From an uncultured Lachnospiraceae bacterium (GTDB lineage Bacteria; Bacillota; Clostridia; Lachnospirales; Lachnospiraceae), in assembly GCA_947178465.1 (NCBI GenBank), contig CAMWYL010000040.1:1-14573 (forward strand): 14,573 nucleotides of DNA, read 5' to 3'. Position 1 is the stretch's first letter. Every line of letters begins with the position of its first letter. Of this stretch, positions 7,189 to 13,767 are shown piece after piece. The notes under the pieces were generated by a model. It was given only the letters and a program-made list of their open reading frames with translations, searched no databases and had not been told where the DNA came from. Made by a program: the position numbers and the translations under genes.

Positions 7189-7436
7189 TATACCTCCTGC
7201 TCTTTATCAGCATCCTTTTTCTTATTGTGCTTCTTCTTCATTTTGCGGAAAAACTTCATAATCTTATGTCTGTATACGGTGCAGGCCGCACCGATGGCAA
7301 TACATACGCCTGCCACCGCCTGTATGATGTAGGTCACCGCAGAGGGGTCAATATACGCAAATGACGTATTCCCTAACAGGACAAAGAAACAGGTGAAGAA
7401 ATACATAAATTTGAATACCTTTAGAAACTTTTTCAT
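7188..7436 (-). CDS. Small secreted/membrane protein with YIDPS motif
   Basis: This 82-aa protein has no assigned function. Residues 1-27 form a signal-peptide-like segment (basic start, hydrophobic core, probable cleavage after TSFA). Next comes YIDPSAVTYIIQ (28-39), a second hydrophobic segment (about 36-55), and a strongly basic tail (57-75, mostly Lys/Arg/His) ending acidic. Small proteins with a YIDP motif after the signal region occur, in my recollection, beside polysaccharide and glycosyltransferase genes in Firmicutes. The RBS AAAGGAG lies 12 nt upstream of the ATG. The gene sits between the sulfatase-fold gene (53 bp) and the YidC fusion (1-bp overlap), so it is surely co-transcribed and may be a partner of the fusion protein. 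Confidence 0.75.
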   Translation of the reverse strand: MKKFLKVFKFMYFFTCFFVLLGNTSFAYIDPSAVTYIIQAVAGVCIAIGAACTVYRHKIMKFFRKMKKKHNKKKDADKEQEV

Positions 7437-7489
7437 TTTACAATCCGGCTCCTTTCTTAAAACAATATCGTATCATTAAAACACACCTG

Positions 7490-9601
7490 TTAATAATGAC
7501 CAATATTCTCTACACTCCAATTGTTAATATCTTTGACGTATCCGTTTATTGAATAAATTATAATCTGATCATAATAATACTTATACTTCCTTTCCCTTTT
7601 GTCGCTCTCACCAACTTCACTGAAAACTTGCCCATATTCTGTCCAATCCATACCGGCTGCTTTTACTATTGTAGGCATCAGCTCAGCCTGTGTAACTGCT
7701 GCATCATTTACTGCCATCTGACTATGCCGTTCCTGTGGTTCCTTAACCAGGATAATGGGTGAAGAAATCCGTGTGATTTTATCCGTCTGTGCGTCGTATG
7801 TTGCCTGTATGCCATGATCTGCCGTTATAATAATTGTTGCATCATCATATTTCCCCAATGCCTTTAACTGCGCCAAATATTCATATATGATTTTTAAACA
7901 TCCTTTTGCTTGTGACATATATGTTACAAACCTTCCCGTGCTATCATAATGCAAATCCTCTGATAAATAATATGGCGGGTGAACCCCATCCATATGATAA
8001 AACCGAAATGCCGATTTGCATTCCTCATCCACACTCAATCCATCCTCCATCAGACTTTGATAAAATGGCAAATCATTTAAAATATTCCATTCACCGTCAA
8101 CGCTTGCAATCTCATAAATATCCGTAGAAGTATAACGATATTGAGGCTTTACTGCAAAAGGCATCGTCCTGTACATAGAAGATGTCAGCATTGTTTTTAC
8201 AATATTTATATAATTGCATTTATACTTCGCATCCTCTTTATAATTTACAATTATATCTCGTAAATTCCATGCATAATCAGCAAGTGTATAAACTCCAATA
8301 TCATATCCCTGTTGATGCATTTGAACCAAAGCATCACCTTTCGTGTCCTTATATGATACTATATCATTTACCTCTGCATCATACCGATATTCCGTTCTTT
8401 CTAAAATATATGGTATTGCCTCACGTGTATATGCGTATTGTGAGGTGGCATTTCTAAAATAAGTAAAATCAGATAACGGTTGGACAAAATCCATATCCTT
8501 TATAATATCATCAAAATCACTGCTGTCAAACCTATCCAATACAAATACCAATATGTTATCATCATTGGCAAGTGTAAGAGCTCCTTCCGTTGTCAGTATC
8601 GGTCGCTTTGCAGTATCACCAATATCTTCCGTTGCCAGCAGATATCCCAAGGATGCCATCTGAATTAGCATAATATAGATGCATGCCACCTTGCATCCCT
8701 TTTTTATACCTGCCTTGTAATAACCGCCAACCATTATGATTGCAATAATCAAAATCCAAAGAATAAAATTGGCCACCTGAATTCCTAATGACCATGTCTG
8801 CTCCTCTCCTGTCAAATTCTGAAGCTCCCCATTTAAGAACATTCCTTGAGCATAACTCATAATGGAAACTCCCGTCAGAAAAAGCATAAAGAGCCTGTAA
8901 AGATTTCGAGGAAGTAATAATATTGCCGCAATTATCAGCAAAACAGCTATCACAACGCTCCCTGTCAATAACGTTGCAATATATCCCTCACCATATCCAA
9001 TCACAAATTCATTGGAATTACTTATATACAGCTCACTGGGTAAATAAATTCCAATCGTCACAAGCCATGAGCTAACCGCCGGAAGCGCTTCCGGAAAAGC
9101 CTTTTGGTACTCCTTGGGGGAAAAATATACAAACTCTACTTTCCACACTAATATTAACAATGCAGAAAAAATAACACAAATTCCAAATGCAACACAATAC
9201 ACCGCATTGCCAATTCCCCCTAAAAATCCGGCAAAAACCATAAAGATTAGCATGATGGCATCAAAAATGCCAACAAGCATATTGCACCATCTCCGAAACA
9301 GCAGACAGGCGCCTATCAGAGTCATGACGTCAATTAAAATCAAGGCTACGCCATAATGAATATATGTCCGAAACCCCGTACTCCAAAAACTTTCCGGTAA
9401 TGTATTTTTCGGACTCCCTAAATACCATTTGGCAACTGAGCTAAAGAAATAATTACAAAAAAAGAAAAATACTGCTATTTTTATATAATCTATCCAAGCG
9501 TTCCTCTGTGTAATTCCTTCTCGGTTTACTATTAGCCAGACTGCTGCCGGAATCAGCCCAACCACCAATAAAAAGCCTATCATGAAATACCCTTGACTCA
9601 T
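7490..9601 (-). CDS. Multi-TM sulfatase-fold membrane protein
   Basis: This 703-aa protein has about ten hydrophobic segments in residues 1-325 and a C-terminal alkaline-phosphatase/sulfatase-type domain, presumably extracellular. ILVFVLDRFD (350-359) carries the first metal Asp (D356). The SQYAYTREAIP stretch (387-397) offers T392 as likely nucleophile, HMDGVHPPY (536-544) has conserved His, and TADHG (593-597) gives the Asp-His metal pair. The architecture is that of envelope phospho-group transferases (LtaS, EptA or OpgB-like) or membrane arylsulfatases; there is no Cys/Ser sulfatase maturation signature. It heads the phosphonate block, behind a promoter at 9926-9954. Its base composition differs: sampled 60-nt stretches have 16-17 G/C against about 32 in the YidC fusion gene, suggesting separate acquisition. 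RBS GAGAGGA lies about 11 nt before the ATG. The substrate is unknown. Confidence 0.8.
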   Translation of the reverse strand: MSQGYFMIGFLLVVGLIPAAVWLIVNREGITQRNAWIDYIKIAVFFFFCNYFFSSVAKWYLGSPKNTLPESFWSTGFRTYIHYGVALILIDVMTLIGACLLFRRWCNMLVGIFDAIMLIFMVFAGFLGGIGNAVYCVAFGICVIFSALLILVWKVEFVYFSPKEYQKAFPEALPAVSSWLVTIGIYLPSELYISNSNEFVIGYGEGYIATLLTGSVVIAVLLIIAAILLLPRNLYRLFMLFLTGVSIMSYAQGMFLNGELQNLTGEEQTWSLGIQVANFILWILIIAIIMVGGYYKAGIKKGCKVACIYIMLIQMASLGYLLATEDIGDTAKRPILTTEGALTLANDDNILVFVLDRFDSSDFDDIIKDMDFVQPLSDFTYFRNATSQYAYTREAIPYILERTEYRYDAEVNDIVSYKDTKGDALVQMHQQGYDIGVYTLADYAWNLRDIIVNYKEDAKYKCNYINIVKTMLTSSMYRTMPFAVKPQYRYTSTDIYEIASVDGEWNILNDLPFYQSLMEDGLSVDEECKSAFRFYHMDGVHPPYYLSEDLHYDSTGRFVTYMSQAKGCLKIIYEYLAQLKALGKYDDATIIITADHGIQATYDAQTDKITRISSPIILVKEPQERHSQMAVNDAAVTQAELMPTIVKAAGMDWTEYGQVFSEVGESDKRERKYKYYYDQIIIYSINGYVKDINNWSVENIGHY

Positions 9602-9647
9602 CCCCTATAATCCTCTCTATCTGCCATTCAATTTTTTAAGAATCTTT

Positions 9648-9880
9648 CTAATAGTAAATAAGAAACTTTGTCCCTCCTGTTTTGAGATCACTTTGCGCTA
9701 CCTGTCCATGACCCGTCGTTATAATAATAGTTGCCGAATCACACTTTCCTAACGCTTTAAGCTACTCCAAATACTCATAAGCAATCTTTAAGCTTACCCT
9801 TGACTGTTCAAGAATAGAACGGCAGATCATTATAAATATTCCAGATACCCCAGTCCTTGTTTTGTATACACTTACTTCCA
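9648..9880 (-). pseudogene. Remnant of a second sulfatase-fold gene
   Basis: Translation of the minus strand gives two blocks that match the intact neighbour. WNIYNDLPFY (about 9817-9845) matches WNILNDLPFY, and LKALGKCDSATIIIT (about 9717-9761) matches LKALGKYDDATIIIT; in the longer block 22 of 30 residues agree. The roughly 50 residues that should separate them are missing, and the two blocks are in different frames. A TAG (9762-9764) interrupts the second block, and the metal-binding ADHG is changed to TGHG. The frame ends at TAG 9648-9650. It is a decayed duplicate lying in the leader of the intact gene. The right boundary is approximate. Confidence 0.85.
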
Positions 9881-9925
9881 AAAAAGGAAAATATGTCTGT
9901 CATTACTGCCTTTTTAGACAAATTT

Positions 9926-9954
9926 ACTTTAGCCCAAATCACAGTAAATGTCAA
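9926..9954 (-). promoter_or_regulatory. Candidate promoter of the phosphonate/envelope operon, with dyad
   Basis: On the minus strand a perfect TTGACA (9949-9954) is followed after 17 bp by TAAAGT (9926-9931; 4 of 6 consensus). A 7-bp inverted repeat, ATTTACT (9922-9928) and AGTAAAT (9943-9949), spans the spacer and could be an operator. It lies between the fumarase beta stop (9985) and the pseudogene. It would give a leader of about 320 nt before the sulfatase-fold gene, and it is the best promoter seen for the block down to aepY. Confidence 0.5.
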
Positions 9955-9984
9955 TAGAACGCTTCTCCAAAGACATAATGCCCC

Positions 9985-10530
9985 CTATGAAAGGCTCTCT
10001 ACCGCCATCTCATACAGATCATTCCCCTCTGCATCAATCACCACGATAACCGGGAAGTTCTCCACCTCCAGCTTACGGATGGCCTCCGTTCCCAAATCAT
10101 CATATGCAACGACCTCCGACGCCACGATCGACTTAGATAAGAGTGCACCCGCACCGCCTATTGCGGCAAAATATACTGCACCGTTGCGCACGATTGCGTC
10201 TTTTACAGCATCGCTTCGTCTTCCCTTTCCTATCATGCCCTTTAATCCGAGATCAAGGAGTTGTGGCGTGTATTTGTCCATGCGGCTTGCCGTTGTCGGG
10301 CCTGCCGAGCCTATCGGTCGTCCTTCTCTTGCGGGGGACGGTCCCATATAATATATGATGGTATTATTCATTTCAATCGGGAGCGGCTCGCCTCGCTTCA
10401 ATGTCTCCTGCATACGCAGATGCGCGGCATCTCTCGCGGTATAGATAGTTCCCGTTATGTATACATAGTCTCCAGCCTTCAGCAACCTTGCATCTTCATT
10501 CGTAATAGGCGCTTTAATATGTTTATCCAT
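9985..10530 (-). CDS. fumB: Fumarate hydratase class I, beta subunit
   Basis: This 181-aa C-terminal-type subunit belongs to the iron-sulfur fumarases, which interconvert fumarate and malate in the cytoplasm. Family landmarks are an N-terminal GDYVYITGTIYTARDAAH stretch (16-33), GPSPAREGRPIGSAGPTT (63-80), KGMIGKGRR (99-107) and YFAAIGGAGAL (120-130). Length is normal for the split beta subunit. The alpha subunit is encoded 109 bp upstream on the same strand, and the two form one enzyme. AAAGGA lies 11 nt before the ATG. L(+)-tartrate dehydratase beta is a close relative and cannot be ruled out by motif, though fumarase is the usual assignment in clostridia. No intrinsic terminator is visible after the stop. 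The symbol follows the common beta-subunit naming and does not refer to E. coli FumB. Confidence 0.88.
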   Translation of the reverse strand: MDKHIKAPITNEDARLLKAGDYVYITGTIYTARDAAHLRMQETLKRGEPLPIEMNNTIIYYMGPSPAREGRPIGSAGPTTASRMDKYTPQLLDLGLKGMIGKGRRSDAVKDAIVRNGAVYFAAIGGAGALLSKSIVASEVVAYDDLGTEAIRKLEVENFPVIVVIDAEGNDLYEMAVESLS

Positions 10531-10639
10531 TCTGATTCTTTATCCTTTCTTTCAAACTCCTATCCCTCATTGACAGGCATCACTTTATGTAAACTCTGCA
10601 AATATTATTTACAATCATTACACGTTCACGGAAAAGCCT

Positions 10640-11482
10640 TTACAGCTTCCTGACCACGTGACGGTTTACGTGGCAGCATATGTTGACAGCTACCGGCAGC
10701 CCCGCAATATGAGTCGGGTAGGTGAGAATATTCACGGCAAGCGCGGTCGTGGTGCCGCCAAGCCCCCCGGGGCCTATTCCCGTGTGGTTTATTTTGTCAA
10801 GCAGCTCCTCCTCCAGCTCCCGCACATAAGGGATATCGGAATGTACGTCAACGGGTCTTGTGAGCGCCTTTTTTGCCATCAGTGCGCATTTCTCAAAGGT
10901 TCCGCCAATACCGACGCCCACCACCATCGGCGGGCATGCGTTTGGTCCCGCGTCCTTTACCGCAGTCAGAATCGCGTTTTTCACGCCCTCTATACCATCG
11001 GCGGGCTTCAGCATGAACACACGGCTCATATTCTCACTTCCAAAGCCCTTTGGCGCAACCGTAATACGCACGGTATCCCCTGCAGTCATTTCATAATGGA
11101 TAACCGCAGGTGTATTATCCTTTGTATTCTCGCGGATTAAAGGGTCCTTCACAACGGACTTGCGCAGATAGCCATCCACATAGCCTTGCCGGACGCCCTC
11201 ATTGATGGCTTCCTCAAGGCTGCCGCCCGTAAAATGTACCTCCTGCCCGATTTCCATAAAAATAACTGCCATTCCCGTATCCTGGCAGATTGGTATCATG
11301 TCTTCACCGGCAATTTTGAGGTTGTCCTGCAATTGGTTCAATATCTGCTTCCCCAGAGCGCTCTTTTCCGTCGTCACGGCCTCCTTTAACACCATATCCA
11401 TATCCGGTGTCAGATAATGATTTGCCTCGATACACATCTCTTTAATATTTTTTGTAATCTCGTTTACATCAATTGTCCTCAT
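10640..11482 (-). CDS. fumA: Fumarate hydratase class I, alpha subunit
   Basis: This 280-aa N-terminal-type subunit carries the [4Fe-4S] cluster. Three cysteines stand in family positions: C66 in PICQDTGMA, C183 in NACPPMVVGVGIGG and C269/C270 in NICCHVNRH. GGSLEEAINEGVRQGY (86-101), APKGFGSEN (143-151) and GIGPGGLGGTTTAL (235-248) are also typical. The length is normal for the split alpha chain. It precedes the beta gene by 109 bp; that gap has only a weak dyad (TGTAAA/TTTACA, 10588-10593 and 10608-10613) and no gene. The ATG at 11482 has GGAAGG upstream. The gene lies 83 bp after ybaK on the same strand, so one transcript is possible, but no promoter or terminator between them is clear. L(+)-tartrate dehydratase is the alternative. 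Confidence 0.9.
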   Translation of the reverse strand: MRTIDVNEITKNIKEMCIEANHYLTPDMDMVLKEAVTTEKSALGKQILNQLQDNLKIAGEDMIPICQDTGMAVIFMEIGQEVHFTGGSLEEAINEGVRQGYVDGYLRKSVVKDPLIRENTKDNTPAVIHYEMTAGDTVRITVAPKGFGSENMSRVFMLKPADGIEGVKNAILTAVKDAGPNACPPMVVGVGIGGTFEKCALMAKKALTRPVDVHSDIPYVRELEEELLDKINHTGIGPGGLGGTTTALAVNILTYPTHIAGLPVAVNICCHVNRHVVRKL

Positions 11483-11565
11483 CCGTTGTTTTCCTTCCTT
11501 CTATATTTATTCCCACAGGCAATGGCCCGACATCACTCCGGTCACGGGATATTTCATTGTATCCT

Positions 11566-12069
11566 TTAACGTTCAATGTGCTGTTTCACAATAATATCCG
11601 CAAACTCCGCGGCGGCAGCCTTTGCCAAATCCTGCGGGGACAGCTCCAGCTGCATCCCCAGCTTACCGCCGCTTACGATTATTTTCTCCAAATGCTGCGC
11701 ACCTTCGTCAATGCGCGTCACATACTGCTTTTTCATGCCGATTGCGGTGCATCCGCCCCGGATATACCCGGTGACTGCATTAATATCCTTTACATGCAGC
11801 ATTGCCACGGACTTTTCCCCGACGGCTCTTGCCGCCTTTTTCATGTCAAGCTCCTCCGCTATCGGTATGACAAACACATAATAATTTTTGCTGCTTCCCT
11901 GCGTCACAAGGGTTTTATAAACCTTTTCATGCGGCAGTCCGAGCATATCCGCAATCTGAATACCGTCTGTAAATTCATCACATTCATAGGTATGCGCCGT
12001 GTACGGAATTTTCTTTGTCTCCAAAATCCGCATCGCATTTGTCTTAATTTCCTTTGATTTTGCCATCAT
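11566..12069 (-). CDS. ybaK: Cys-tRNA(Pro)/Cys-tRNA(Cys) deacylase, YbaK/EbsC type
   Basis: This 167-aa YbaK-fold protein is expected to hydrolyse Cys-tRNA(Pro) made by error by prolyl-tRNA synthetase, acting in trans in the cytoplasm. Family features are MRILETKKIPYT near the N-terminus, LGLPHEKVYKTLVTQG with the catalytic-type Lys in VYKTLV, YYVFVIPIAEELDMKKAA, and GYIRGGCTAIGMKK, the glycine-rich substrate-site motif. The frame is open upstream to 12153, but two adjacent ATGs at 12069 and 12066 follow GGAGG by 5 and 8 nt, so the true start is one of these. The gene is divergent from the ABC-F gene, with about 125 bp between the starts. A specific deacylation target cannot be deduced from sequence. 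Confidence 0.9.
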   Translation of the reverse strand: MMAKSKEIKTNAMRILETKKIPYTAHTYECDEFTDGIQIADMLGLPHEKVYKTLVTQGSSKNYYVFVIPIAEELDMKKAARAVGEKSVAMLHVKDINAVTGYIRGGCTAIGMKKQYVTRIDEGAQHLEKIIVSGGKLGMQLELSPQDLAKAAAAEFADIIVKQHIER

Positions 12070-12139
12070 GGATACCTCCATAAAACATTTAGCCATAAAA
12101 TCCTTGATTTGTAAAGAGGGGAGAAAATCCTTATTCCGG

Positions 12140-12168
12140 TGGAAATAACCCAAGACCTATGATAGAAT
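12140..12168 (+). promoter_or_regulatory. Candidate promoter of the ABC-F gene
   Basis: On the plus strand TGGAAA (12140-12145; 4 of 6) is followed after 17 bp by TAGAAT (12163-12168; 5 of 6). Transcription would begin near 12175, just before the AAAGGAG at 12176-12182, giving a very short leader. No leader peptide or attenuator is visible. On the opposite strand a poor TTTACA/CTAAAT pair (12110-12115, 12087-12092) is the best candidate for ybaK. Confidence 0.3.
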
Positions 12169-12194
12169 GGTTTGGAAAGGAGCATATTAAAAGC

Positions 12195-13748
12195 ATGAGT
12201 ATTTTAAATGTGGAAAATCTTTCCCACGGCTTCGGCGACAGAGTTATCTTTGAGGATGTGTCATTCCGTCTGTTGAAGGACGAACACATCGGGCTGATCG
12301 GCGCAAACGGCGAGGGAAAGTCTACCTTTATGAATATTATTATCGGAAAGCTTATGCCGGACGCGGGAACCATTGAGTGGGCAAAAAATATCCGCGTCGG
12401 CTATCTTGACCAGCATACAGTCCTGCAGGAAGGAATGACGATACGGGAGGCGTTATCCTCCGCCTTTGATTTCCTGTATGAGCTGGAAGCGCGTATGAAC
12501 GCACTCTGCGATCAGATGGGGGAAGCCTCCGAGGAGGAGCTGACGCAGTATATGGAGGAGTTGGGAACTATCCAGGATTTACTGACGCAGCATGACTTCT
12601 ATATGACAGATGTGCGGGTGGAAGAGGTTGCAAGAGCGCTTGGGCTTATGGAGTTGGGACTTGACACGGATGTCACTGAATTGAGCGGCGGACAACGGAC
12701 GAAGGTTCTGCTCGGCAAGCTCCTGTTGGAGAAGCCGGATATTCTGCTTCTGGACGAGCCGACAAACTATCTGGACGCAAACCATATCGAATGGCTGACG
12801 CGGTATCTGCGGGACTATGAAAACGCATTTATTCTGATTTCCCATGACATCCCGTTTTTGAATGAAGTCGTCAATATCATTTATCATATGGATCAAACGA
12901 AGCTGGAGCGCTATGTGGGAAATTACTACAAATTCGAGGAAATCTACGCGGCAAAAAAGGCACAGCATGAAGCCGCCTACAACCGACAGCAGAAGGAAAT
13001 TGCGGAGTTGAAAGACTTTGTGGCACGCAATAAAGCACGGGCATCGACCCGCAATATGGCAATGTCCAGACAGAAAAAGCTTGATAAGATGGAGGTGATT
13101 GAAAAGGTTCGGGAAAAGCCGAAACCGGAATTTCACTTCAAGGAGGCGCGGGCAAGCGGACGCTATATCTTCACGACAAAAGAGCTTGTTATCGGCTATG
13201 AAAGCGCACTCTCGAACCCTCTGAACCTGACTATGGAGCGTGGGCAAAAGATTATCCTCACGGGGGCAAACGGAATTGGCAAGACCACCCTGTTAAAAAG
13301 CATTCTGGGTTTGATTCCTCCTCTGAGCGGCAACGTGGAGCTTGGGGATTATCTGGAAATCGGGTATTTTGAACAGGAAACGGACCAGTCCGTAACCACA
13401 ACCTGCATTGAGGAAATATGGTCGGTTTTCCCTTCTTATACACAGTACGAAGTGCGCTCCGCGCTGGCCAAATGCGGCCTTACGACGAAACACATCGAGA
13501 GCATGGTCAAGGTGCTCAGCGGCGGTGAGCAGGCAAAAGTACGCCTGTGCAAGCTCATCAATAAGCCGACAAACATTCTGCTTCTGGATGAGCCGACGAA
13601 TCATCTGGATGTGGATGCCAAGGCAGAGCTGAAGCGTGCACTGACCACTTATCAGGGAAGCATTCTGATGGTTTGCCATGAGCCCGAATTTTACGACGGA
13701 CTGGCGACCGACGTATGGGACTGCTCCCATTGGAGCACCAAATTATAG
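12195..13748 (+). CDS. ABC-F family ATPase (translation factor type)
   Basis: This 517-aa soluble protein has two ABC domains and no membrane segment. Domain 1 has Walker A GANGEGKST (36-44), signature LSGGQ (163-167), Walker B LLLLDEPTNYLD (183-194 region) and H-loop His217. The interdomain linker (about 240-325) is charged, with the tRNA-facing helical hairpin expected of ABC-F proteins. Domain 2 has GANGIGKTT (357-365), LSGGE (441-445), LLLDEPTNHLD (462-472) and His495. ABC-F proteins bind the ribosomal E site; some resolve stalls and some protect against antibiotics. The subtype cannot be fixed here. There is almost no C-terminal extension. The start at 12195 is preceded by AAAGGAG 12 nt away; an in-frame ATG at 12159 has no RBS. 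It is convergent with the next gene, with 19 bp between the stops. Confidence 0.93.
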   Translation: MSILNVENLSHGFGDRVIFEDVSFRLLKDEHIGLIGANGEGKSTFMNIIIGKLMPDAGTIEWAKNIRVGYLDQHTVLQEGMTIREALSSAFDFLYELEARMNALCDQMGEASEEELTQYMEELGTIQDLLTQHDFYMTDVRVEEVARALGLMELGLDTDVTELSGGQRTKVLLGKLLLEKPDILLLDEPTNYLDANHIEWLTRYLRDYENAFILISHDIPFLNEVVNIIYHMDQTKLERYVGNYYKFEEIYAAKKAQHEAAYNRQQKEIAELKDFVARNKARASTRNMAMSRQKKLDKMEVIEKVREKPKPEFHFKEARASGRYIFTTKELVIGYESALSNPLNLTMERGQKIILTGANGIGKTTLLKSILGLIPPLSGNVELGDYLEIGYFEQETDQSVTTTCIEEIWSVFPSYTQYEVRSALAKCGLTTKHIESMVKVLSGGEQAKVRLCKLINKPTNILLLDEPTNHLDVDAKAELKRALTTYQGSILMVCHEPEFYDGLATDVWDCSHWSTKL

Positions 13749-13767
13749 GAAACTGCGACAACGTGAA

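Noticed and set aside
9876..9889. TTCC-A6-GGAA hairpin near the pseudogene as a terminator of the fumarase transcript
   Set aside because: The stem is only 4 bp and no U tract follows it on the minus strand.
10570..10598. Plus-strand TTGACA between the fumarase genes
   Set aside because: At 17-bp spacing the -10 position reads ACTCTG and no plus-strand gene follows.
12070..12153. N-terminal extension of YbaK from the upstream start
   Set aside because: A strong GGAGG at about 12075-12079 belongs to the paired ATGs at 12066/12069, and the extra residues are not part of the YbaK fold.
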